A DNA stretch of 22,940 nt from DALYLB01 sp046154695 (GTDB taxonomy: Bacteria > Acidobacteriota > Blastocatellia > RBC074), in assembly GCA_046154695.1 (NCBI GenBank), contig JBJXFI010000084.1, forward strand, positions 1 through 22,940, written 5' to 3'. The position numbers were made by a program, and so were the translations under genes. Each line of letters starts with the position of its first letter. Position 1 is the stretch's first letter. The notes below the pieces were generated by a model. The model made no database searches. It was not told where the DNA came from and saw only the letters and a list, made by a program, of their open reading frames with translations. This document shows, one piece after another, positions 9,434 to 18,023 of this stretch.

Positions 9434-9486
9434 CCCACGAACCCCCACGAAATTTCGTGCCCACGAAGCCCACGAAGCCCACGAAA
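9434..9486. repeat. CCCACGAA word repeats with an internal palindrome
   Basis: The segment holds five CCCACGAA words. Three are in perfect 9-base period (CCCACGAAG, CCCACGAAG, CCCACGAAA; 9460-9486). It begins only a few bases after the stop codon of the sigma-54 activator gene and contains the palindrome at 9446-9459. It could be a dispersed intergenic repeat, a clustered protein-binding site, or both. Confidence 0.85.
9446..9459. promoter_or_regulatory. Perfect 14-bp palindrome, candidate upstream activator site
   Basis: CACGAAATTTCGTG is identical on both strands. Its centre is about 154 bases upstream of the start expected for the sigma-54 promoter at 9581-9596, which is the usual range for an enhancer bound by a dimeric Fis-type HTH. 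Direct half-site repeats follow at once. Binding by the neighbouring activator is inferred. Confidence 0.4.
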
Positions 9487-9540
9487 AACTGAGGGCGCCG
9501 AGCCCTTTGAATACTCTGACCTTGCTGCAACTCCTTTTTT

Positions 9541-9553
9541 TCTCAATAGATTA
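9541..9553 (+). promoter_or_regulatory. IHF-like site between palindrome and sigma-54 promoter
   Basis: TCTCAATAGATTA fits the IHF consensus WATCAANNNNTTR with one mismatch. It sits in the only clearly AT-rich stretch of the gap (9530-9568), between the candidate enhancer and the -24/-12 element, where a bending protein commonly acts at sigma-54 promoters. The consensus is loose, so this is a weak call on its own. Confidence 0.35.
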
Positions 9554-9580
9554 AGTAATTCTATCATGCCTGGCGCATTG

Positions 9581-9596
9581 TGGTACTGACCTTGCA
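9581..9596 (+). promoter_or_regulatory. Sigma-54 (-24/-12) promoter for the STAS-ECF genes
   Basis: TGGTACTGACCTTGCA matches TGGCACGrNNNTTGCW at 11 of 13 informative positions, with the essential GG and GC exactly 10 bases apart. Taking C9595 as -12 puts transcription start near 9607. That leaves a 26-base leader holding a good Shine-Dalgarno before the ATG at 9633. The gene directly upstream encodes a complete sigma-54 activator, which strengthens the call. Confidence 0.65.
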
Positions 9597-9632
9597 TTAC
9601 TCAGGGGTGCAAGCGGGAGAAGGAGAGAACAG

Positions 9633-9938
9633 ATGCTGCGAATCACGGAAGAGAATGGAACGGACAATTCGACAACGCTGCTTCTGGAGGGCCGCCTCGT
9701 CAATCAATGGATCGACGTTTTGCGGACCAGTTGCGAGCGGGCTTTTGAGAGCGGGAACCGCCTGACCCTGGACCTGGGGGGCGTGAGTTTCGCCGATTAC
9801 GAGGGGGTGCGGGTGCTGCGGCAACTGGAACAGCGGCAGGTCGCATTCACCAACAGTTCACCGTTTCTGCGGGAACAGATGAAACAACCGACGGACGGCA
9901 TCTCAAGCGAATCATCCGACGAGCCGGCGGGCGAATAG
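9633..9938 (+). CDS. Small STAS-domain-like protein
   Basis: This 101-residue protein has an AAGGAG ribosome site 9 bases before its ATG. Residues 15-80 resemble a STAS fold: a strand LLLEGRLVNQW, a helix, then LTLDLGGVSFADYEGVRVLR, matching the strand-loop-helix where anti-sigma antagonists carry the phosphorylated Ser. Here the usual D-S-S-G is D-Y-E-G, so regulation by Ser phosphorylation is unlikely. The last 25 residues are polar and probably disordered. It lies behind the sigma-54 promoter and 101 bases before an ECF sigma gene, suggesting a partner-switch or scaffold role near that sigma factor or the activator; this is inference. No SpoIIAB-type kinase is in the window. Confidence 0.7.
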   Translation: MLRITEENGTDNSTTLLLEGRLVNQWIDVLRTSCERAFESGNRLTLDLGGVSFADYEGVRVLRQLEQRQVAFTNSSPFLREQMKQPTDGISSESSDEPAGE

Positions 9939-10039
9939 GCGGCGACAGCAACCACGCCTCATTCCCCCGGGCTCGAACAAACGCATCCGCCAATTGAATC
10001 TAACTGCCAGCTCATATCCGATGCTGGGAAGGGATTTCT

Positions 10040-10585
10040 ATGTCTAAGCCACAATCGATCGACGAATTCGAAGCCATCGCGCTGCCCCATATGAACGATC
10101 TTTACCGCACCGCGCGGCGCACGCTCGGCAATCAAACCGAAGCGGAGGATGTGGTGCAGGAGACCTATCTGCAAGCCTGGAATTCATTCCATCGCTTCGA
10201 ACCGGGAACGAACATCCGCGCGTGGATGTTCAAGATCATGTTTCACGTCATCCAGCACCATCGCCGCAAATCCTGGCGGCTGGTGACGGTGCGGGAAGAG
10301 GAGGAGTATGTGTTCGACGGGCTGACCTATGAACCGCCGGTTCCCGAGGAGCTGCGCGACGAAGACGTGCTGGCCGCGCTCGATCAGGTGCCGAGGCACT
10401 TCCGCGCGGTGGTCCTGATGGCCGACGTGCAGGAGTTCTCTTACAAGGAGGTGGCGGAGGCGCTCGGCATTCCGATTGGAACGGTCATGTCCCGGCTGAG
10501 CCGCGGCCGGAAGATGCTCCGCACGCATCTGGCCGGCTTCGCCTCCGCGCCAAAGGCGAAGGGCCATGCCGCGCTCGCGGTCTGA
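10040..10585 (+). CDS. ECF-type RNA polymerase sigma factor
   Basis: The 181-residue length is standard for a two-domain ECF sigma factor. Region 2 (residues about 10-80) shows DLYRTARRTLGNQTEAEDVV and QETYLQAWNSFHRFEPGTN, followed by RAWMFKIMFHVIQHHRRK. Region 4 (about 112-165) has LDQVPRHFRAVVLMADVQEF and the helix-turn-helix YKEVAEALGIPIGTVMSRLS. The start is supported by GGGAAGGGA upstream of ATG 10040. No zinc-finger or membrane anti-sigma follows, which is unusual for such genes; the STAS-like gene precedes it. Control may therefore be mainly transcriptional, through the sigma-54 promoter at 9581, as known for hrpL in Pseudomonas syringae. Confidence 0.93.
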   Translation: MSKPQSIDEFEAIALPHMNDLYRTARRTLGNQTEAEDVVQETYLQAWNSFHRFEPGTNIRAWMFKIMFHVIQHHRRKSWRLVTVREEEEYVFDGLTYEPPVPEELRDEDVLAALDQVPRHFRAVVLMADVQEFSYKEVAEALGIPIGTVMSRLSRGRKMLRTHLAGFASAPKAKGHAALAV

Positions 10586-10634
10586 TAAAACGAGCCCTCA
10601 ATCAGGCCCAAAAACATTCGGACACAGGAGATGA

Positions 10635-10688
10635 ACCACGGGGAACACGGGGAAGAAATAACAATCTTTTCCCCGTGTCCCCCGTGGT
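10635..10688. repeat. Long inverted repeat, ACCACGGGG type
   Basis: The arms at 10635-10656 and 10667-10688 are complementary at 20 of 22 positions around a 10-base loop. The left arm is itself two related words (CCACGGGGA, ACACGGGGA). It lies 50 bases after the ECF sigma gene with no T-run after it, so it is not a standard intrinsic terminator, though an RNA hairpin is likely if transcribed. Confidence 0.85.
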
Positions 10689-10704
10689 AAAGCCGTCTCA
10701 AATA

Positions 10705-10807
10705 GAGAGGGAAGAGAACAACGGAACAAACGGAAATAACGGAAAAAACAGAACCAGGCAATGCATTCATTCTCAGGTTCCGTTTGTTCCGTTATCTCTT
10801 CTTTCTC
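10705..10807. repeat. Long inverted repeat, GGAACAAACGG type (copy 1)
   Basis: The arms are 10705-10735 and 10778-10807. Their inner 17 bases (AACGGAACAAACGGAA with flanks) pair perfectly and the outer GAGAggGAAGAGA part pairs with a few mismatches. The core at 10721-10744 matches 19708-19731 at 23 of 24 positions, so this is one member of a dispersed family. Confidence 0.85.
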
Positions 10808-10936
10808 AATGACCGGGAAGAGCGACATTTGAAAAGTCCGATGACGCAGATAAAGGACTTGCAAAGCTACTATTCTTCGTCCACAAAAAATGGATAAAGT
10901 CGAGCTGAGAGGGTGCTTTGAAATTGGATTTTTATA

Positions 10937-10983
10937 GCCTGCGAAGCAGGCGACAGCATATAGCCTGGGGCGTAAGCCCCAGG
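10937..10983. repeat. REP-like element: two short hairpins in tandem
   Basis: GCCTGC-GAA-GCAGGC (10937-10951) and CCTGGGGC-GTAA-GCCCCAGG (10964-10983) are perfect stems of 6 and 8 bp. Each is preceded by the same TATAGCCT (10933 and 10959). Paired short hairpins with small loops between convergent genes are the form of REP/BIME elements mobilised by TnpA-REP transposases; no such transposase is in the window. The element ends 13 bases before the stop of the dehydrogenase gene. Confidence 0.75.
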
Positions 10984-10996
10984 ACCCCATCTCGTC

Positions 10997-12100
10997 TCAA
11001 AGCTCCGCGACTTCGCAGAAGACCTTGATCGCGCCCCTGGCGGTCGTCAGTTTGTCGAACAGCTCCCGGTAATTCTCCAGCCCCCTGACCGGATGCGTCA
11101 GCAGCCGGCCCAGCCACCCCGGATACTCCGCCTCGGCCTGCGCCATATCGCGCGCGCCCATCTCGAAGTATTCGCGGTTGGCGTTGACCGTGCCGACCAT
11201 GACCTTGTTGCCGAGAACGAATTCGAGGTTGATTTTATCGGCGGGCACCTCGATTTTGCGGTCGCCGCCGGTTACGCTCGAAAGCACCAGCACGCCATTT
11301 TTGCCGAGCGCCTGCATGCCGTCGAAGACGACCGGCGAATATCCCGTCGCCTCGAAGATGATGTCGAAGGGCCCATGCTTCCCTGCGCCATCGAGCAGCG
11401 GCAGATCCCGGGTTGATTCGTAGCGCGCGCCGATGGATTCGATCAGATCGGAGTTGAGAAACGGTCTTTTTTCGAGGCCGAAAGCCGTTACTTCCAGGCC
11501 GCGCAGCCGCAGCGCCAGCGCCGCCAGCAGGCCGATCGTTCCGGCGCCCATCACCGCGGCCTTCCTCGGCTTCCAGACGCGCAAACGGCGCTGGATTTCA
11601 TAGGCCTGATGGATGCCTTTCTCGACGACGGTCATCGGTTCGAGCAGAACGCCGGCCTCTTTCAGCCCCCGCGGCACTTTGACGATGAATTCGGCGTCGT
11701 CAACGTAATACTCCGTCAAAAAGCCATGGCGCAGGTTGATGCCGCGCTCGAAGTAGGTGTCATCGGTCGTCATATCGTTCGTGCCGATGAGATCGTAAAT
11801 GCTCGAACCGGGGCGGCGCACGGTGGCGACAACGTAATCGCCGGGATTGAGCTCCGTGACGTTCGGCCCGACGGCCTCGACCTGCCCGAAGCCTTCGTGG
11901 CCGATGGTGAGGAAGTCGAAGCCCGGCGGCGGCGCGCCGTATTCAGCCGCGTTGATCTCCTTGTCCGTGCCGTCCACGCCGACGCGCAGCACACGCACGA
12001 GCACGCCGCGCCCGTTCGGAATGTCGGTCACTCTCGGCATCGGCAGATCGGCCAGATGCACGGTGTCGGGTTTTCCGGGAAATACCGCGATCGCTTTCAT
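10997..12100 (-). CDS. Glucose 1-dehydrogenase-like medium-chain dehydrogenase
   Basis: This 367-residue protein fits the archaeal-type glucose dehydrogenase branch of the MDR superfamily, which oxidises glucose to gluconolactone with NAD(P). The start at 12100 is chosen because GGAGAGG precedes it; an earlier in-frame ATG at 12124 overlaps the upstream stop but has no such site. VGVDGTDKEI (D43) and GHEGFG (H68, E69) supply the catalytic-metal ligands, with D43 replacing the usual Cys as in this branch. The nucleotide fold is marked by MGAGTIGLLAAL. The lobe that normally holds four structural-zinc cysteines (RRPGSSIYDLIGTND onward) contains none. It is the last gene of the four-gene minus-strand operon, 20 bases after the glucosidase. 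Confidence 0.85.
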   Translation of the reverse strand: MKAIAVFPGKPDTVHLADLPMPRVTDIPNGRGVLVRVLRVGVDGTDKEINAAEYGAPPPGFDFLTIGHEGFGQVEAVGPNVTELNPGDYVVATVRRPGSSIYDLIGTNDMTTDDTYFERGINLRHGFLTEYYVDDAEFIVKVPRGLKEAGVLLEPMTVVEKGIHQAYEIQRRLRVWKPRKAAVMGAGTIGLLAALALRLRGLEVTAFGLEKRPFLNSDLIESIGARYESTRDLPLLDGAGKHGPFDIIFEATGYSPVVFDGMQALGKNGVLVLSSVTGGDRKIEVPADKINLEFVLGNKVMVGTVNANREYFEMGARDMAQAEAEYPGWLGRLLTHPVRGLENYRELFDKLTTARGAIKVFCEVAEL

Positions 12101-12120
12101 TGTGATCCTCTCCTTCTCTA

Positions 12121-14775
12121 TCATTCTCCGCCCTGTTGTAAAAGTTTGGCGACCAGGCCGGTCCAGCCGGTTTGATGGCTGGCCCCGATGCCCGCGCCGT
12201 TGTCACCGTGGAAATATTCGTAAAACAGCACCAGATCGCGCCAGTGCGGATCGTGCTGAAACTTCTCGGCGCCGCCGTGAACGGGCCTGCGCCCGCCATC
12301 GTCCCGCAGGAAGATGCGGGACATCCGCTGCGAAATCTCCGCCGCCACCTCCGACAGGGTCATCATCCGGCCGGAGCCGGTCGGGCATTCGACCTGGAAG
12401 TCGTCGCCGAGATAGTGATGGAATTTTTGCAGCGATTCGACGAGCAGGTAGTTGACCGGAAACCAGACCGGGCCGCGCCAATTCGAATTGCCGCCGAAGA
12501 GGCCGGTGCTGGATTCCGCCGGCTCGTAATCCACGCGATGCTGCGTGCCATTCACCGTCAGAACGTAGGGGTTGTCGCGATGATGGCGGGAGACCGCGCG
12601 GATGCCGTGGGGCGAAAGGAACTCGTTTTCGTCGAGCATCACCCGCAGCACGCTGCGCAGCTGCTCCCGATTGACGACCGACATCAACCGCCGTTCGCCG
12701 CGCCCGGGCGAACGCATACACGCGACATTTCCGGTCAGATCCGGCCGGTTGTCGATGAACCATTCCATCCGGCGCTTGAAATCGGGCAGTTGATCCAGCA
12801 CCTCCTGCTCCAGCGTCTCGACGGCGTAGAGCGGAATCAGGCCCACCATCGAGCGCACTTTCATCGGAAACGGCGGGCTTTCCGGCAGGTGCAGCACGTC
12901 GTAAAAGAACCCGTCTTCTTCATTCCAAAGCCGGATCTCCTCCTCGCCGCGATTGTTCATCGCGCGGGCGATGTAGAGGAAGTGCTCCCAGAACTTGCTC
13001 GCCACGTCCTCGTACGACTTGTCCTCCTTCGCCAGCTCCAGCGCGATCGCCAGCATATTGAGCGCGTACATCGCCATCCAGCTCGTCCCGTCCGATTGCG
13101 CGATGTGGCCGCCGGTCGGCAGGGGCGCGCTGCGATCGAAGACGCCGATGTTGTCGAGGCCCAGGAAGCCGCCCTGAAAGATGTTCATCCCATGCGCGTC
13201 CTTGCGATTGACCCACCACGTGAAGTTGAGCAGCAGCTTTTGAAAGACGCGCTTGAGGAATACCTTGTCGCCCACGCCGCGCTGTTTCTTCTCGATCTTG
13301 TAAACGCGCCACGCCGCCCATGCGTGCACCGGCGGATTGACATCGCCGAACGCCCATTCATAGGCGGGCAGCTGCCCGTTCGGATGCATGTACCATTCGC
13401 GAAGCATCAGGATCAGCTGCTCCTTGGCGAACTCCGAATCCACGAGCGCGAGCGGCACGCAATGAAACGCCAGGTCCCAGGCCGCGTACCACGGATACTC
13501 CCACTTGTCCGGCATCGAGATCACGTCGGCGTTGTACAGGTGCGACCATTCGTGATTGCGTCCGTTCAGGCGGTCCGGCGGCGGGGCGGGGTCCTTCGGA
13601 TCGCCCTTCAACCAGTGCTCGATCACGTAATGATAAAACTGCTTCGACCAGAGCAGTCCGCCGAAGGCCTGCCGCATCACGTTCTTTCCGTCCTCCGACA
13701 GCTCGCCGGGAATGACGCCCGCGTAAAACTCATCGGCTTCGCGCCGGCGCGCGGAAAAGAGTTGATCGAAATCGGCGAAGGGCTTGCCGTTCTGTCGATC
13801 GGTGAGGCGCAGCCGCACGGTCGCCGTCTCGCCCGCTCCGAGCGACAGCCGGTAATTCGCCGCCGCCTTCGTCCCGGCCTCCGCCGGATTGACGGCCTCT
13901 TCCGCGCCATTGACGATATAGTCGTTGATCCCGTCCTTGAAGTAACGCGAGCCGTTCTCCACGCCGTACAGCCGCCGCACGTTGGTCTCGTTCTCGGTGA
14001 AAAGCAGCCCCGGCTCGCCCTCGCAATACAAATACCGCCGGCCGTAGGAATGATGGTCCACCTCGATCGCCGCGCCGCCGCTCCGTCGCAGCGCCGGTTT
14101 TTCGGTGTGGCCGTTCCACGACCAGGTGTTGCGGAACCACAAGGTCGGCAGCAGGTGCATTTCTGCCGCCTCCGGTCCGCGATTGACCACATTGATGCGA
14201 ACGAGCAGATCCTCGACATCCGCCTTCGCATACTCGACGAAGACATCGAAGTAGCGGTCCTCGTCAAATACGCCCGTATCGATCAATTCGAACTCCGTGC
14301 TGAGCTTGTCGCGGCGGCGGTTTTCCTCGACCAGCCGGGCGTAGGGGAACTCGGCCTGCGGGTATTTGTAGAGGTACTTCATGTACGAATGGGTCGGCGT
14401 CGAGTCGAGATAGAAGTAATACTCCTTCACGTCTTCGCCGTGATTGCCCTCGCCGCCGGTCAGGCCGAAGACCCGCTCCTTCAAGATCGGGTCGCGCCCG
14501 TTCCACAACGCGACGGCGAAGCATATCTCCTGCCGCCGGTCCGAGATGCCGGCCAGGCCGTCTTCGTTCCATCGATAGGCTTTCGACCGCGCGTGGTCGT
14601 GGGGCAGGAAGTCCCACGCCGTGCCGGCGGCGCTGTAATCCTCGCGCACCGTGCCCCAGGCGCGCTCGCTCAGGTAAGGGCCCCAGCGCTTCCAATGGGC
14701 GGTGCGAGCTTCCGATTCCCGCAGCCGCGTCTCTTCGGCGCCGGGCGCTTTCGATGTTTTTCCGTTTCGCTTCAT
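12121..14775 (-). CDS. GH63-type (MGH1-like) glucosidase
   Basis: The 884-residue protein belongs to the GH63 / mannosylglycerate-hydrolase-like group of inverting alpha-glycosidases. The start at 14775 (MKRNGKTSKA) is preferred: a longer frame to 14901 would overlap the preceding gene. An N-terminal beta-sandwich (to about 390) precedes an (alpha/alpha)6 barrel. Expected general acid: D434 in YAAWDLAFH. Expected base: E853 in LFYEYFHGDN, followed by the typical GASHQTGWTGLVAKLL end. No signal peptide is visible, so it likely acts in the cytoplasm on imported oligosaccharides or alpha-glucosylated compounds. Its neighbour downstream oxidises glucose, which suggests glucose is the released sugar. 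The exact substrate is not readable. Confidence 0.88.
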   Translation of the reverse strand: MKRNGKTSKAPGAEETRLRESEARTAHWKRWGPYLSERAWGTVREDYSAAGTAWDFLPHDHARSKAYRWNEDGLAGISDRRQEICFAVALWNGRDPILKERVFGLTGGEGNHGEDVKEYYFYLDSTPTHSYMKYLYKYPQAEFPYARLVEENRRRDKLSTEFELIDTGVFDEDRYFDVFVEYAKADVEDLLVRINVVNRGPEAAEMHLLPTLWFRNTWSWNGHTEKPALRRSGGAAIEVDHHSYGRRYLYCEGEPGLLFTENETNVRRLYGVENGSRYFKDGINDYIVNGAEEAVNPAEAGTKAAANYRLSLGAGETATVRLRLTDRQNGKPFADFDQLFSARRREADEFYAGVIPGELSEDGKNVMRQAFGGLLWSKQFYHYVIEHWLKGDPKDPAPPPDRLNGRNHEWSHLYNADVISMPDKWEYPWYAAWDLAFHCVPLALVDSEFAKEQLILMLREWYMHPNGQLPAYEWAFGDVNPPVHAWAAWRVYKIEKKQRGVGDKVFLKRVFQKLLLNFTWWVNRKDAHGMNIFQGGFLGLDNIGVFDRSAPLPTGGHIAQSDGTSWMAMYALNMLAIALELAKEDKSYEDVASKFWEHFLYIARAMNNRGEEEIRLWNEEDGFFYDVLHLPESPPFPMKVRSMVGLIPLYAVETLEQEVLDQLPDFKRRMEWFIDNRPDLTGNVACMRSPGRGERRLMSVVNREQLRSVLRVMLDENEFLSPHGIRAVSRHHRDNPYVLTVNGTQHRVDYEPAESSTGLFGGNSNWRGPVWFPVNYLLVESLQKFHHYLGDDFQVECPTGSGRMMTLSEVAAEISQRMSRIFLRDDGGRRPVHGGAEKFQHDPHWRDLVLFYEYFHGDNGAGIGASHQTGWTGLVAKLLQQGGE

Positions 14776-14869
14776 AATTCCACTCGTTCCTTCGGTTTTA
14801 TTGAAAAGAGAATCTCTCCACGAAGCCGCGCGAAGATGGGAAACGCGGTTGTCCCTCGCGAGGCGCCGG

Positions 14870-15943
14870 TTATTTTTCGACCAGTTGGATCGCGTGCGCA
14901 TCCGGATCGCGCGCCAGGAAGCCTCGCTTGAACCCGAGCGCGGGCTCCGACAGGCCGATCACGCCGGACGAAATGAAGTCGAACCTGCCCTCGCGCAATC
15001 TCACCGCGGCCGCCTCGATGTCCCGGGTCACGAGCCTGGTTTGCCAATGCGCCAGGTCATTGGCTTTTTGATCGCGGGGAGCCGGCCGGCCGTCGCGGGG
15101 GGCGAGGTATTCGAGAAATTCGATGCCCGGGCCCGATGCCGCGCGCAGTCCCGTGATGCGCAGCCGCGCGCCGAACACATTGTTCAACCGCTCCTGCTCG
15201 ATGCCGTGGTTTTCGCTCTCGCCCGCAACGCGCATACCCAGCGCGTCCCGGTAAAACTTCAGGCTCGCGCCCGTGTCGCCGACGACAATCGCCGTGTGAT
15301 CGACGCCGAGAAACAGCCTGCCCGCGTCCTCTCTGGCAAGCCGATGCCACTTCTCGTCGCCCTTGCCTTCCGGGAATTGCAGGATCTCCAGCGCGTGGCC
15401 GTCCGGGTCCTTGAAATAGAACGCCTTGATCCCGCCCGCATTCCTGTTCCAGTCGGGCAGCCGCTGCGGCCCCGTCGAAGCGTGCTCGACCTTGTGTTTG
15501 CGCAATACCTGATAGGCGCGGTCCATGTCGCTCGTGATGATGGCGATGTGTTGGAACCAGCGATCATTGCTGCGCGAATCCACGGGAATCGGGCGGCCGC
15601 GCGGCGCGAGATATTCGGTCAGCTCGATCCGCTCGCCGCCGAGCTTCATTCGCGCGACGCGTATTCGCAGGCCGAAGACGCCCTGCAGCCGCTCGTACTC
15701 ATCGCCGAACGCCTCCGTCTCATCGATCTTCTCGAACGACAGCACCTTCGAGAAAAACTCCACCGAACGATCCAGATCACTGACCGTGAATCCGACGGCG
15801 TCAACGGCCCTGACCAGCGGCTGCGGGGCGGCTTGTCGCGCAGGCGTCGCCCGGCCCTGCGAGCCGGACAACGCCAGCAGCGCCAGGAGCACCGCCAGAA
15901 AGAGAACCGCCCATCCAGTTTGACTCGGTATGTTGTTTCTCAT
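14870..15943 (-). CDS. Exported protein with two VOC (glyoxalase/dioxygenase-fold) domains
   Basis: This 357-residue protein begins with a clear export signal (GWAVLFLAVLLALLALSG, cleavage plausible near ATPARQA). Two tandem VOC domains follow, about residues 45-195 and 212-355. Each has the repeated beta-alpha-beta3 units, seen as VGFTVSDLDRSVEFFSKVLS with FQHIAIITSDMDRAYQVL, and VDHTAIVVGDTGASLKFYRD with a final ARDPDAHAIQLVEK. VOC proteins include glyoxalases, epimerases, dioxygenases and binding proteins; the motifs do not choose between them. The AAGGAG site precedes ATG 15943, only 10 bases after the GMC stop, so the two are co-translated. In a sugar-oxidation operon a role on a sugar-derived or reactive carbonyl compound is possible, as inference. 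Confidence 0.82.
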   Translation of the reverse strand: MRNNIPSQTGWAVLFLAVLLALLALSGSQGRATPARQAAPQPLVRAVDAVGFTVSDLDRSVEFFSKVLSFEKIDETEAFGDEYERLQGVFGLRIRVARMKLGGERIELTEYLAPRGRPIPVDSRSNDRWFQHIAIITSDMDRAYQVLRKHKVEHASTGPQRLPDWNRNAGGIKAFYFKDPDGHALEILQFPEGKGDEKWHRLAREDAGRLFLGVDHTAIVVGDTGASLKFYRDALGMRVAGESENHGIEQERLNNVFGARLRITGLRAASGPGIEFLEYLAPRDGRPAPRDQKANDLAHWQTRLVTRDIEAAAVRLREGRFDFISSGVIGLSEPALGFKRGFLARDPDAHAIQLVEK

Positions 15944-15953
15944 CGCTCTCCTT

Positions 15954-17522
<1,569 letters not shown>

Positions 17523-17631
17523 AGAGTTCTCCTTCTGTTTTCGTGTTCCAACGCGCCGCTCGTTCACGCTCCTCAGATCTAATCCCGGCAGGCAACGGGA
17601 ATATTCCGGGCGGCGGGAACTTCGCATCCTT

Positions 17632-17656
17632 TATACAAATACACGGGTATACAAAT
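17632..17656. promoter_or_regulatory. Direct repeat TATACAAAT x2 in the divergent promoter region
   Basis: TATACAAAT occurs at 17632-17640 and 17648-17656, 16 bases apart, in the only AT-rich patch between the divergent GMC operon and the aquaporin cluster. On the minus strand TATAAA overlaps the first copy and could be a -10 element for the GMC operon, but no good -35 is placed for it. The repeat could be an operator; this is inference. Confidence 0.35.
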
Positions 17657-17708
17657 TCCCGGGCCGTGGGAGAGGTTGGAATAAAACGGCGAGGGACAGG
17701 CATTTTCA

Positions 17709-17771
17709 CGCCGGCGACTGACGCGCAAGCGAGGGGGGCGCGAGTGGAGAAGAGGGAGACAGTCGCCGGCG
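17709..17771 (+). promoter_or_regulatory. Leader hairpin before the small ORF / aquaporin genes
   Basis: CGCCGGCGACTG (17709-17720) and CAGTCGCCGGCG (17760-17771) are perfect 12-base complements around a 39-base loop. The loop holds a second possible stem (CGCGC with GCGCG). The right arm ends about 20 bases before the ribosome site GAGGAGG. There is no T-run, so a 5'-leader regulatory structure is more likely than a terminator. No known riboswitch is recognised. Confidence 0.45.
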
Positions 17772-17801
17772 CCTGCATTAACCGCAAAGAGGAGGAATAA
17801 A

Positions 17802-18023
17802 GTGGCCGATTACAATCCTTACTACATTGATGAAATCGTTGGTCAGGCGGCGAGGGAAAAGAATCATTTCGGCCTGATCAGCGGCGATGTTGAAGCAGGT
17901 CAGGAAGAGCTTCACGGTTACGAAGTCACGATGTCGGGCAGGCTGGTTCTGCCGCAATTGAATCCGCACCGGGAGAATGAGAAGAGGCAGACCGCTTTGG
18001 GAACAGCATGGGAAACGCGCTGA
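17802..18023 (+). CDS. Small protein of unknown function, GTG start
   Basis: The frame encodes 73 residues from GTG 17802, preceded by a very strong GAGGAGGAA site 6 bases upstream, the main reason to call it a gene. The N-terminus reads MADYNPYYIDEIVGQAAREK; the protein is soluble and polar, with no cysteines, signal or membrane segment. It overlaps the aquaporin start by 16 bases in another frame, so translation of the two may be coupled. I recognise no family. Alternatively the site could serve as an entry point for a leader peptide that opens the aquaporin start, which itself has only a weak site. Confidence 0.55.
   Translation: MADYNPYYIDEIVGQAAREKNHFGLISGDVEAGQEELHGYEVTMSGRLVLPQLNPHRENEKRQTALGTAWETR

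Larger units (their letters stand above)
10586..10996. other. Convergent intergenic region made largely of hairpin repeats
   Basis: This 411-base gap lies between the ends of two convergent genes. It holds two long dyads (10635-10688, 10705-10807) and a REP-like double hairpin (10937-10983). The stretch 10808-10930 is AT-richer than the genes and shows no credible gene. Small frames through the hairpins lack ribosome sites. Confidence 0.7.

Noticed and set aside
7796..9448. 550-residue minus-strand open frame over the sigma-54 module
   Set aside because: The sense strand carries Walker, GAFTGA and HTH motifs; the antisense product has no recognisable features.
9517..9530. Second CTGACCTTGC (repeat of the -12 part) as another sigma-54 promoter
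   Set aside because: No GG lies at the -24 position; it is only a partial duplicate of the real element.
12172..14931. 919-residue plus-strand open frame antisense to the glucosidase
   Set aside because: It mirrors the glucosidase codons in GC-rich DNA, is rich in Arg/His/Val with no recognisable domain, and the minus strand encodes a complete GH63 enzyme with its catalytic motifs.
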